The notes under the pieces are model-generated. The model had not been told where the DNA came from, did no database searches, and saw only the letters and a program-made list of their open reading frames with translations. This document shows positions 23,558 to 31,024 of a stretch of DNA of 31,198 nt, piece by piece; the stretch's first letter is position 1, and every line of letters begins with the position of its first letter. This DNA comes from JACQAI01 sp035507915 (lineage in GTDB: Bacteria > Pseudomonadota > Alphaproteobacteria > Elsterales > Elsteraceae), in assembly GCA_035507915.1 (NCBI GenBank), contig DATJNS010000237.1, positions 1 through 31,198 of the forward strand, written 5' to 3'. The position numbers were made by a program, and so were the translations under genes.

Positions 23558-24706
23558 CTACCGGGCGCGCAGGCGCTCGAGCGCGACCTCGTCGACCTCG
23601 ACGCCGAGCCCGCCGCCCGCGGGCATATGGATCGTGCCGTCGGCCTCCAGCCGCAACGGCGCGCGCACCAGATCCTCGGCCAGGTACGCGTAGGTCGGGC
23701 TGATGCCCCAGTCCGCCTCGGGCAGCACGCAGCCGACGTGAACGATCGCCGCCGACCCGATGCTCGACTCGGCGAGCTTGCCGGCGACGTTCACGGCAAG
23801 GCCGCGCAGCTCGCAAAGCGCGGCTGCCTTGAGCAGCGCCGCGATGCCGCCGAGCTTGATGAACTTGAGCGAGGCGCCCGAGGCGCCGCGCGCGGCGTGC
23901 GTCTCGACGTCGGCCAACGAGTGAATCCCTTCGTCCGCGCCGATCGGCACCGACGAGCCGCGCGCCAGCATCGCCATGCCCTCGAGATCCTCCGCGGGCA
24001 GCGGCTGCTCGAGGAACAGCAGCCGGGCGGACTCGACACCCGCCACGTAGCGCCGGGCGTCGGCACGCGTGAAGCCCGTGTTGGCGTCGGCGCACAGCCG
24101 CGCATCCGGGCCGAGCGCCTCGCGCACGGCCAACGTGCCGGCGATGTCGTCGTCGATCGCCTTGGTGCCGACCTTGAGCTTGAAGAAGCCGTAGCCTTGG
24201 GCATGCCGTGCCCGCGCCTCGGCGGCGTCCTCTGCGATGGTCGCGTTGCCGAGCAGCCAGAGCGGACTCACGGCCGTGCGGTGCGGACCGCCGATCAGGT
24301 CGGCCAGCGGCAGACCGGTCGCGCGGCCGACGAGGTCGGCCAACGCCATCTCGACCGCCGACCGCGCGCCCGTGTTGCCGTGGAGCGCCCGCGCCATGCG
24401 CTCAACCAGCGCGGGACGCAGGCGCGCATCCTGCCCGACGATCGCCGGCGCCAGATGCGCCTCGACCGCCGCGACCAGGCCGCCCAGCGTATCGCCCGTC
24501 ATCGTCGGCGCCGACGCGGCCTCGCCCCAACCGACCGTGCCGTCCGCTGCCTCGACGCGCACCACGAGATTGTGCGCGTGCGCGATCGTGACGCCGGTCA
24601 TCTTCACCGGCTTGGTCAGCGGCAGCGCGACCGGAATGGCGTCGACCCGACGCACCGTCAAACGCGGCAACGCCTCGGCGATCTTGGTTTTGACGGCAGT
24701 ATCCAT
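23558..24706 (-). CDS. Enolase-superfamily enzyme, muconate-cycloisomerase/dipeptide-epimerase-like
   Basis: A 382-residue enolase-superfamily protein of the MLE subgroup. The N-terminal capping domain is followed by a barrel with the KxK acid/base in FFKLKVG. The metal ligands are Asp in CADANTGFT, Glu in LFLEQPLP and Asp in GADEGIHS. The opposite-face Lys is in LKFIKLGG. This set defines muconate lactonising enzymes, o-succinylbenzoate synthases and dipeptide epimerases, between which motifs alone cannot decide. ATG 24706 (MDTAVKTK) is chosen over GTG 24721 because GGAGGG lies about 7 nt before it. It sits 31 nt from the end of the response-regulator gene on the same strand. Confidence 0.88.
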   Translation of the reverse strand: MDTAVKTKIAEALPRLTVRRVDAIPVALPLTKPVKMTGVTIAHAHNLVVRVEAADGTVGWGEAASAPTMTGDTLGGLVAAVEAHLAPAIVGQDARLRPALVERMARALHGNTGARSAVEMALADLVGRATGLPLADLIGGPHRTAVSPLWLLGNATIAEDAAEARARHAQGYGFFKLKVGTKAIDDDIAGTLAVREALGPDARLCADANTGFTRADARRYVAGVESARLLFLEQPLPAEDLEGMAMLARGSSVPIGADEGIHSLADVETHAARGASGASLKFIKLGGIAALLKAAALCELRGLAVNVAGKLAESSIGSAAIVHVGCVLPEADWGISPTYAYLAEDLVRAPLRLEADGTIHMPAGGGLGVEVDEVALERLRAR

Positions 24707-24737
24707 CGGGCGGCCCTCCACGGCCTGCCCGGTCGGG

Positions 24738-25148
24738 TCAGGCCCGCGCCCTACATAGCATATCGCGCGGCTCGGGTTGCCGGCTTGGCGCGTCCATCGG
24801 CCTGGCGATCGACGCCACGACCGAGCCGATCTGCTCCGACGAGAACGGCTTGGTCAGCAAGGCGACACCTTGCAGATGATCAGGTATCGGGGTGAGGGCC
24901 GTGGTCACCACCACCTGCATCGACCGACGCGTCGCCAAGTCGACCAGAAGGACCCCCGAGGTATCGCCCGCGTCGTCGCCGAGAACCAGATCGATGAAGG
25001 CGAGTTCGGCGGGCGGTTCGCGCATCAGCATGTCGACCGCGGCGGAGAATGACGACGCCATGCCGACGACCGGATGACCCAGTTCCTCGATCGATTGCTT
25101 CAGCTGCGCTGCGACGATCTCATGATCCTCGACAATGACGGTCCGCAT
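24738..25148 (-). CDS. Single-domain response regulator
   Basis: A 136-residue protein consisting of one receiver domain and no output domain. The acidic pair is Glu7/Asp8 (VIVEDHE), the phosphoryl-accepting Asp is at 53 (LAFIDLVLG), the conserved Thr is at 82/83 (VVVTTAL), and Lys100 is in LLTKPFS. A short Pro/Arg-rich tail follows. Such CheY/DivK/Sma0114-like proteins pass phosphate or act by protein contact. AGGAGC precedes the ATG. No histidine kinase gene is nearby, so its partner is elsewhere. The upstream region has several dyads (25201-25304). The downstream enolase-superfamily gene may be on the same transcript. Confidence 0.92.
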   Translation of the reverse strand: MRTVIVEDHEIVAAQLKQSIEELGHPVVGMASSFSAAVDMLMREPPAELAFIDLVLGDDAGDTSGVLLVDLATRRSMQVVVTTALTPIPDHLQGVALLTKPFSSEQIGSVVASIARPMDAPSRQPEPRDMLCRARA

Positions 25149-25200
25149 GAAAGGCTCCTATGAAAATATGCCACGCGGCCAATCGACCGACGCCGCGGGT

Positions 25201-25236
25201 CCGGAATCCATATGCCGATCCATATGTCGATACCGG
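25201..25236. promoter_or_regulatory. Tandem ATCCATATG repeat within an imperfect palindrome
   Basis: ATCCATATG occurs at 25206-25214 and again at 25218-25226, a 12-bp period, so each copy presents a CATATG core. The pair is bounded by CCGGAATC (25201-25208) and GATACCGG (25229-25236), which are complementary at seven of eight positions. It lies 53 nt upstream of the response-regulator ATG, a plausible operator position. Confidence 0.45.
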
Positions 25237-25261
25237 CGCGGCGCTGCTGCGACTTATCTAT

Positions 25262-25304
25262 GACATTGCCCATGCGTGAATTCTGCGCATGCCGGGCCAA
25301 TGTC
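25262..25304. promoter_or_regulatory. Nested inverted repeat upstream of the response regulator
   Basis: GACATTG (25262-25268) pairs with CAATGTC (25298-25304). Inside it CATGCG (25271-25276) pairs with CGCATG (25286-25291), and a GAATTC palindrome (25278-25283) lies at the centre. The arms are perfect but the outer spacing is asymmetric (2 versus 6 nt). It may be a protein-binding site or an RNA stem-loop. Confidence 0.4.
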
Positions 25305-25533
25305 GACCGCTCGATGTTCCAGGAATGTCATGGGTGTTCTCCCACACACATCCCGTCTCACATCGATCGTCTACGCGCGATTCGCTCCCAGCATCCCCGC
25401 AAAACGACACGCGGCGCCATGCGGCGCGCGGACGCGGGACGCGTGCGCAATGCCGCAGGCCCGAGGTGACAGGCTCGTGGCGCCGATGGTATGAGGCTCG
25501 AGAGACGCGGCGGAAACCGACCGGGAGATGCAC

Positions 25534-25689
25534 ATGCACCTGACCGCCAACGGCCTCCGCGTGATCGTGACTGCCGGCGGATCCGGCATCGGTCGCGCGA
25601 TCGCCCAAGCCTTCCATGACAACGGGCTGACCGTGACCTTCGCGATGGCGCTCGGCGTGTGCGGCAACGTCGAATGGATGGCGCCCTGA
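25534..25689 (+). pseudogene. Short-chain dehydrogenase/reductase remnant with an internal deletion
   Basis: A 51-codon open frame. Residues 1-33 are a convincing SDR N-terminus: LTANGLRVIVTAGGSGIGRA has the TGxxxGIG-type cofactor motif, followed by IAQAFHDNGLTV. The last 14 residues, ALGVCGNVEWMAP with the preceding Met, resemble an SDR C-terminus (the usual GQALxVxGN end). Roughly 200 residues between them, including the NNAG and Tyr-x-x-x-Lys catalytic parts, are missing, so no oxidoreductase activity is possible. GGGAG lies 6 nt before ATG 25534, and the TGA overlaps the next ATG (TGATG), so the frame is still translated into the next gene. I read it as an in-frame deletion scar; a small coupling peptide is the alternative. 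Confidence 0.65.
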
Positions 25690-26582
25690 TGCGCCTCGGT
25701 TTCATCGGCCTTGGTGCGATGGGTCAGCCGATGGCCGCGCGCCTGCTCGAGCGCAATCACGAGGTCGCGGTGCTCGACCGCGAGGAGCACGCCATGCGTG
25801 CGCTGATCGATCGCGGCGCGGCGCCGGCGCGTACGCCGGCCGACGTCGCGGATCGCGCCGAGATCGTCTTCACCTGCCTGCCCTCGCTCGCGAGCGTGCG
25901 TGAGGTCGCGTGCGGCGCCGACGGCATCGCCCACGGCAAGGCGGCGCGCGTCTACGTCCATCTGAGCACCACCGGCTCGCCGCTCGTGAAGGAGATCGCC
26001 GCCGAGATGGCGACGCGCGGCATCGCGACCTTGGATGCGCCGATCACCGGCGGCGCGCCCAAGGCACGCGACGGCACCTTGACCGTGATGGTGTCGGGCG
26101 AGCGCGCCGCGTTCGACGAGACCGAGACGCTGTTCAGCGCGTTCGCGACCAACGTCGTCTATCTCGGCGCCGCGCCCGGGCTCGCCCAGACGATGAAGCT
26201 CGTCAACAACATCATGTCGGCGGCCAACCTCGCGGTCGCGGCCGAGGCGATGGTGATGGGCGCCAAGGCCGGGCTCGACCCCGAGGCGATGCTCAAGGTG
26301 CTCAACGCCGGCTCGGGGCAGAACAGCGCGACCCTGACCAAGATTCCCGACCACGTGCTCAACCGCCGCTTCGACTACGGCGGCGCGCTCTACATCATCC
26401 AGAAGGACCTCGACGCCTGGCGCCAGGAGGCCGAGGCGCTGGGTGTGCCGACCTGGATCGGCAGCGCGGTGCGCCAGCTCTATCTGCAGGCGCTCGCCCA
26501 TGGCTCGCCAAAGGACGACATGACGACCATCGTCAAGTTGATCGAAGGCTGGGCCGGCGCAACCCTGCCCAAGACGCGCTGA
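25689..26582 (+). CDS. NAD(P)-dependent oxidoreductase, 3-hydroxyisobutyrate dehydrogenase family
   Basis: A 297-residue beta-hydroxyacid dehydrogenase. The Rossmann motif is GFIGLGAMGQPMA at residues 4-16. The substrate loop is DAPITGGAPKARDGTLTVMVSG, and the catalytic Lys is in MKLVNNIMSAANLAVAAEA. The all-helical C-terminal domain follows with a DLDAW segment. The family oxidises 3-hydroxy acids such as 3-hydroxyisobutyrate, tartronate semialdehyde and related compounds. Its ATG overlaps the stop of the SDR remnant (TGATG), and the Gfo/Idh gene begins 3 nt after its stop, so the three form one operon. Confidence 0.92.
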   Translation: MRLGFIGLGAMGQPMAARLLERNHEVAVLDREEHAMRALIDRGAAPARTPADVADRAEIVFTCLPSLASVREVACGADGIAHGKAARVYVHLSTTGSPLVKEIAAEMATRGIATLDAPITGGAPKARDGTLTVMVSGERAAFDETETLFSAFATNVVYLGAAPGLAQTMKLVNNIMSAANLAVAAEAMVMGAKAGLDPEAMLKVLNAGSGQNSATLTKIPDHVLNRRFDYGGALYIIQKDLDAWRQEAEALGVPTWIGSAVRQLYLQALAHGSPKDDMTTIVKLIEGWAGATLPKTR

Positions 26583-26585
26583 GCC

Positions 26586-27671
26586 ATGGCGAAGAGCAAG
26601 GAGCTCGGTATCGCGGTCATCGGCGCCGGCCGGATCGGCACCCTACGCGCGCGGCTGTCGGCCAAGCATCCGTCCGTCGGGTTTCTCGCGATCGCGGACA
26701 AGGATCCGGCGCGCGCCGAGGCCCTGGCGACGTTGGCGGGCGCGCAACTCCACGCGAGCGACAACGACGCCGTGATCGGCCATCCGGCGGTCACCGCGGT
26801 GTTCGTATCGACGCCCGAGGGCGAGCACGCGGCGCCCGTGCTCAAGGCGCTCGCGCTGGGCAAGCCCGTGCTGGTCGAGAAGCCGATCGCGCTCACCCTG
26901 CGCGACGCCGACCTCATCCTCGAGGCCGTGGCGCGGACCGGGGTCACCGTGCGGGTCGGCTACAGCCGACGGTTCAAGGAGTGTTTCCTGCGCGCCAAGG
27001 AGCAGATGCTGCACGGGCGCCTGGGCACAGTGGTCGGCGCGACCGCTCGGGTCTACAACTCGCGTGCCCAGGCTTTCGCGATCCTCAAGCGCGATCGCCA
27101 CGCCACGCCGGTGCTCGACGTGCTGACCTACTACGTCGACCTGATGGGCTGGTTCCTGGAGGGCAACCCGCCGGTCGAGGTGGTCGCGCGCGGCCAGACC
27201 GGCGTGTTCCGCGAGGCCGGGTACGGCGCGCACGACGTCACCTGGGCGATCATGACCCTGGCCGACGGCGCCGTGATCAATCTGGGCGTCAGCTATGCCT
27301 TGCCGGCGCGCTACCCGACATTGGGCCAGTCCGATCGCGTCGAGCTGCTCGGCACCGAGGGCACGATGATCATCGACGACGATCACCTCGACCACCTGCT
27401 GTACTCCGAGCGCGGCGTCCCGCACGCCTACGTGCCCGATCACGCCGTCAACATGGCGTTCCTCGGCAGCAACACGGCCGGCGACTGGGCGGTCGGCGAT
27501 TTCTGGGGGCCGCTCGCCAACGAGACGCGCGCCTGGCTCGACCATCTGGCGACCGGCAGCCCGAGCGTGCATGCGACGCCCGAGCAGGCGCGCGCCAATC
27601 TCGAGACCACGATCGCGATCGAGCGCGCCGTGGCGACCGGCGAGGCGGTGCGCCTGCCGCTCAGCCAGTAG
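26586..27671 (+). CDS. Gfo/Idh/MocA-family oxidoreductase (inositol 2-dehydrogenase-like)
   Basis: A 361-residue NAD(P)-dependent dehydrogenase. The N-terminal Rossmann fold begins GIAVIGAGRIGTLRARL. The EKP motif (VEKPIAL, residues 98-100) carries the conserved Lys. GYSRRFKE follows, as in myo-inositol 2-dehydrogenases and related sugar dehydrogenases. The C-terminal alpha/beta domain holds DVLTYYVDLMGWFL, matching the family's DxxxHxxD catalytic segment only loosely, because the His is replaced by Tyr. Likely substrates are cyclitols or sugar derivatives. It is the last gene of the SDR-remnant operon and is convergent with an enolase-superfamily gene 15 nt away. Confidence 0.88.
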   Translation: MAKSKELGIAVIGAGRIGTLRARLSAKHPSVGFLAIADKDPARAEALATLAGAQLHASDNDAVIGHPAVTAVFVSTPEGEHAAPVLKALALGKPVLVEKPIALTLRDADLILEAVARTGVTVRVGYSRRFKECFLRAKEQMLHGRLGTVVGATARVYNSRAQAFAILKRDRHATPVLDVLTYYVDLMGWFLEGNPPVEVVARGQTGVFREAGYGAHDVTWAIMTLADGAVINLGVSYALPARYPTLGQSDRVELLGTEGTMIIDDDHLDHLLYSERGVPHAYVPDHAVNMAFLGSNTAGDWAVGDFWGPLANETRAWLDHLATGSPSVHATPEQARANLETTIAIERAVATGEAVRLPLSQ

Positions 27672-27686
27672 CGGAATGCGCGCCCG

Positions 27687-28781
27687 CTAGGCGCGGAATT
27701 TCTTGATGGCGTCGCGATCGAAGGCGAGCCCGAGTCCCGGCTTCGTCGGCATCACGAGGTGGCCCTTGACCGGCGTCGGCACCTCCTGGAACAGCCGGCC
27801 GAGCCACGGCATGTATTCGACGGTGAGGCCGTTGGGCACCGCGGCCACCAGATGTACGTGCACCTCGGGGATCAAATGGCTGACGATGGGTAGGTTGTAG
27901 GCCTCGCACATCCCGGCGACCTTCATCCATTGCGTGATGCCGCCGACGCGCACCAGATCGACCATCGGGATGTCGACCGAGTGGGCCTCCATCATGTGGC
28001 GGAACGGCGCGATACCGTAGACATACTCGCCGCCGGCGATCGGCGTCTTGAGCGCCGCCGTGACCCGCGCGAGACCGGCGAAATCGTCGGCGGCGGTCAC
28101 GTCCTCGAGCCAGAAGAAATTGACGTCCTCGACCCGCCGGCCGATGTCGATCGCCTGCTCGGGGCGCCAACGCTGGTTGATGTCGCACATCAGCGTGATG
28201 TCGGGGCCGACCGCCTCGCGCATCAAGCGGGCGCGCGCGACCTCTTTCGCCGGCGAGGTATCGCCGGGCAGCGCGAGCTGCGTCTTCATCTGGTGGAAGC
28301 CCTTCTCGACCAAGGTGCGTCCGGCCTTGGCGAGCTGGTCGTCCGTCATGGTGCGCATCAGAGCGCCGCTCGCATAGGTCGGCACGCGCTCGCGGTGACC
28401 GCCCAGGAGCTTCCACAGCGGCTGATTGAGCGCCTTGGCGCGGATGTCCCACAGCGCCATGTCGATCGCCGACAGCGCGAGCGTGACGAGGCCGCCGATC
28501 ACCGGCGTGCCCAGCGAGTCGCGCACCTTCTGGGCCACCGCCTCCGGCCGCGACGGATCCATGCCGGCGATCAACGCGCCGATCTCGTCGACCGTGGTGC
28601 GCAGCGCGCCGGTCATCGGGCCGCCGAAATAGGTGACGCCGAGGCCTTCGATGCCGTCGTCGGTCGCCATGTCGAGCACGACGATCGGCCGCGTCTCGCT
28701 GGGATTGGCAGGCGGCGTGCCGGCGAGCGGCTCCTCGGCCGGCAGCTTGACGATGTCGGTCTTGATGCGGGCGATCTTCAT
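27687..28781 (-). CDS. Enolase-superfamily enzyme, mandelate-racemase-type (sugar-acid dehydratase-like)
   Basis: A 364-residue enolase-superfamily protein. The capping domain starts MKIARIKTDIVKLP. Barrel residues include Lys in FHQMKTQ (where many relatives have KxK), Asp in MCDINQRW, Glu in FFWLEDV and Glu in AGGEYVYG. A catalytic His is in VSHLIPEVHVH. The presence of His on the last strands places it in the mandelate racemase or sugar-acid dehydratase subgroup, unlike the MLE-type paralogue at 23558. The ATG has GGGAGGAA just upstream. With the convergent dehydrogenase operon it suggests handling of a hydroxy or sugar acid, but the substrate is unassigned. Confidence 0.88.
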   Translation of the reverse strand: MKIARIKTDIVKLPAEEPLAGTPPANPSETRPIVVLDMATDDGIEGLGVTYFGGPMTGALRTTVDEIGALIAGMDPSRPEAVAQKVRDSLGTPVIGGLVTLALSAIDMALWDIRAKALNQPLWKLLGGHRERVPTYASGALMRTMTDDQLAKAGRTLVEKGFHQMKTQLALPGDTSPAKEVARARLMREAVGPDITLMCDINQRWRPEQAIDIGRRVEDVNFFWLEDVTAADDFAGLARVTAALKTPIAGGEYVYGIAPFRHMMEAHSVDIPMVDLVRVGGITQWMKVAGMCEAYNLPIVSHLIPEVHVHLVAAVPNGLTVEYMPWLGRLFQEVPTPVKGHLVMPTKPGLGLAFDRDAIKKFRA

Positions 28782-28881
28782 GGCTTCCTCCCGGGAACGC
28801 GGCGCGCCGATTATCCCGCCTGCGACCCGGCAGGTCGAGACCGAACGGGTCGATACGCTACGGTGCCGGCGTCATCGAGGT

Positions 28882-29292
28882 TCAGCGCGCCGCCTCGCGG
28901 ATCACCCGTCCCGACAGCGAGCGGGCGCGCGGGCCGCGATGAAGGCCATCGAGCTTGAGCGTGACCGGCGCGCCGAGCCACATGGCGAAGATCGCGTGGT
29001 CGTCATATTCGTTGCCGGTCTCGGGGTGGATCAGCACGCTCAAGTCCCCGCGGTTGAGCATCAGCCACGGCACGAGGCGCGGAAACTCCTCGACCGCGAA
29101 GGCGACCTGATACATCGACACCGGATGCGGCCCCACGGGCTTGTCATGCCACCGACCCATCCGCGTCGAAAAATTCGTCTCGATGCCCGCGCGCAGGCGC
29201 TCGGCGACCGGCCGCGTCGCCGGGTCGTAGTAGACGTGCGCGTGGTAGCCGTCGATCAAGGCCGGATTGCCGTCGTGCCGGTCGTCGTGCAT
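28882..29292 (-). CDS. DOPA 4,5-dioxygenase-family protein
   Basis: A 136-residue protein. It has the family core DGYHAHVYYDP near the start, then GRWHDKPVGPHPVSMYQVAF, and LNRGDLSVLIHPETGNEYDDHAIFAMWLG near the end, with conserved His residues likely to bind iron. The family is named for a fungal enzyme that opens DOPA between C4 and C5; bacterial members are small and mostly unstudied, and act on catechol-like compounds. ATG 29292 is favoured over ATGs at 29313 and 29322 because AGGAGC lies 8 nt upstream. It is divergent from the UbiD gene (64 nt apart) and lies 100 nt before the enolase-superfamily gene on the same strand. Confidence 0.9.
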   Translation of the reverse strand: MHDDRHDGNPALIDGYHAHVYYDPATRPVAERLRAGIETNFSTRMGRWHDKPVGPHPVSMYQVAFAVEEFPRLVPWLMLNRGDLSVLIHPETGNEYDDHAIFAMWLGAPVTLKLDGLHRGPRARSLSGRVIREAAR

Positions 29293-29302
29293 CGCAGGGC
29301 TC

Positions 29303-29332
29303 CTGACGAACATCGCCGCCATGGCCTAATAT
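29303..29332 (+). promoter_or_regulatory. Possible promoter for the UbiD gene
   Basis: CTGACG (29303-29308), an 18-bp spacer and TAATAT (29327-29332) would place the start near 29339, 18 nt before the ATG at 29357. Both boxes are moderate matches, and the divergent DOPA-dioxygenase gene must use the same 64-nt gap. Confidence 0.3.
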
Positions 29333-29356
29333 AGGACGGCACGCGCGGGGGAGACC

Positions 29357-30994
29357 ATGGCCCAGGCGAAACCCGGCTATCCGGATTTGCACGATCATCT
29401 GGCGACGCTCGAGCGGCGCGGCCTCTTGCGCACCATCGAGAGGTCGATCGACAAGGACGCCGAGCTGCATCCGCTGGTGCGCTGGCAGTTCGTCGGCGGC
29501 CTCGCGGAGGCCGATCGCAAGGCGTTCCTGTTCACCAACGTGGTCGACGCGCGCGGCCGGCGCTACGCCATGCCGGTGGTGGTCGGCGCGGTCGCCGCCA
29601 ACCGCGAGATCTACGGCGTCGGCATGGGCGTGCCGGTCGACGCGATCGCCGCCAAGTGGGACCACGCGATCGCCCATCCGATCGCGCCGCGCATCGTCAA
29701 CCAGGGCATCTGCCAGGAGGTCGTGCTCACCGGCGCCGACCTGCAGGGCGACGCCAAGGGGCTCGATGCGCTGCCGATCCCGATCTCGACGCCGGGTTTC
29801 GACAGCGCGCCGACCTTGACCGCGACCAACGTGATCACGCGCGATCCCGAGACCGGGGTGCAGAACATGGGCACCTATCGTGCCGCCCTGAAGGCGTCGG
29901 ACCGTCTCGTCGTCCGCATGGCGACGCGGGTCGGCGGCGCCGGCGGCTACCAGCACTACCTGAAACACCAGAAGCGCGGCGACAAGACGATGCCGTGCGC
30001 GATCGTGCTCGGCTGTCCGCCCTACGTGGCGTTCATGGGACCGCAGAAGCTGCCGATCGGCGTCGACGAGTTCACGGTCGCGGGCGGCCTGGCCGGCGAG
30101 CCGATCAACGTGGTGCGCGCGCGCACGGTCGACCTGCTCGTGCCGGCGGAGGCCGAACTCGTGATCGAGGGGCTGATCGACACCGAGTATCTCGAGCCGG
30201 AGGCGCCGTTCGGCGAGTCGCACGGCCACGTCGCGCTCGAGGAATTCAACATGCCGATGCAGGTGACGGCGATCACGCACCGGCGCCGGCCGATCATCCC
30301 GTCCTACATCAGCCAGGTCGCGCCCAGCGAGTCGAGCGTGATCAAGCGCGTCGCCTACGAGCCGCTGTTCCTCACCCATCTGCACGACACGCTGGGCGTG
30401 CGCGGCGTCAAGCGCGTCGCCCTGCATGAGCCGCTGACCGGCCTGCTGCGGGTGACCGTGGTCGTGGTGGAGAAGGGCCTGGCGCGCAACGAGGTGTGGC
30501 GCGCGCTCTACGGCGCCACGTCGTTCAAGGGCGATTGCGGCAAGATCTGCATTGCGGTCAACGAGGACATCGATCCCGACAACGCCGACGCGCTTCTATG
30601 GGCGATGGCCTATCGGATGAACCCGGTCGACGACGTGCTGACCCTGCCCCATCGCGGCCTCGGCCACGGGCCCAAGCGCGAGCGCGACGAGGAGGAGGAT
30701 TCGACGCTGCTGATGGACGCCACCATGAAGGGCGACATGCCGCCGCTGGCGCTGCCCAAGCAGGCCTACATGGAGCGCGCCAAGACGATCTGGGAGGAGC
30801 TCGGTCTGCCGTCGCTGCGCCCCCAGCCGCCGTGGCACGGCTATTCGCTGGGCGACTGGCTGCCCGCCTGGGACGACGCCGCCGAGCGCGCGGCACGCGG
30901 CGGCTATCTCGAGAACGGCCGCATCAGCGCGCAGCGCCGCCGCAAGGGCATCAAGCCCGAGACCAAGTTCCGTCCCGACCGCGATGACGGCTAG
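29357..30994 (+). CDS. UbiD-family (prenylated-FMN) decarboxylase
   Basis: A 545-residue UbiD-type enzyme, of the family that uses prenylated FMN to decarboxylate (or carboxylate) aromatic and unsaturated acids. Visible family features are DLHDHLATLERRGLLRTI at the N-terminus, NMGTYRA in the cofactor domain, and a Glu-rich PEAPFGESHGH segment matching the catalytic (E)xPFGExxGY region, followed by VTAITHRRRPI. A C-terminal extension, about 40 residues past the usual end, is basic (RRKGIKPETKFRPDR). GGGGGAGA precedes the ATG. No UbiX-type prenyltransferase gene lies in the window, so the cofactor must come from elsewhere. It is divergent from the DOPA-dioxygenase-like gene. Confidence 0.92.
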   Translation: MAQAKPGYPDLHDHLATLERRGLLRTIERSIDKDAELHPLVRWQFVGGLAEADRKAFLFTNVVDARGRRYAMPVVVGAVAANREIYGVGMGVPVDAIAAKWDHAIAHPIAPRIVNQGICQEVVLTGADLQGDAKGLDALPIPISTPGFDSAPTLTATNVITRDPETGVQNMGTYRAALKASDRLVVRMATRVGGAGGYQHYLKHQKRGDKTMPCAIVLGCPPYVAFMGPQKLPIGVDEFTVAGGLAGEPINVVRARTVDLLVPAEAELVIEGLIDTEYLEPEAPFGESHGHVALEEFNMPMQVTAITHRRRPIIPSYISQVAPSESSVIKRVAYEPLFLTHLHDTLGVRGVKRVALHEPLTGLLRVTVVVVEKGLARNEVWRALYGATSFKGDCGKICIAVNEDIDPDNADALLWAMAYRMNPVDDVLTLPHRGLGHGPKRERDEEEDSTLLMDATMKGDMPPLALPKQAYMERAKTIWEELGLPSLRPQPPWHGYSLGDWLPAWDDAAERAARGGYLENGRISAQRRRKGIKPETKFRPDRDDG

Positions 30995-31024
30995 CCGCCG
31001 CGCTCGCGGCCGGCGCGATCGGGG

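Larger units (their letters stand above)
25149..25527. other. Intergenic stretch with dyads, no gene seen
   Basis: About 380 bases upstream of both the response regulator (minus) and the SDR-remnant operon (plus). Short open frames here have no signature. The first 160 bases carry the two structured elements listed separately; the rest shows nothing clear. Promoters for both flanking units must lie here. Confidence 0.55.

Noticed and set aside
30995..31024. A CCGCG-CT-CGCGG palindrome after the UbiD stop as a terminator
   Set aside because: The loop is only 2 nt and no T-tract follows, so it is not convincing in such GC-rich sequence.
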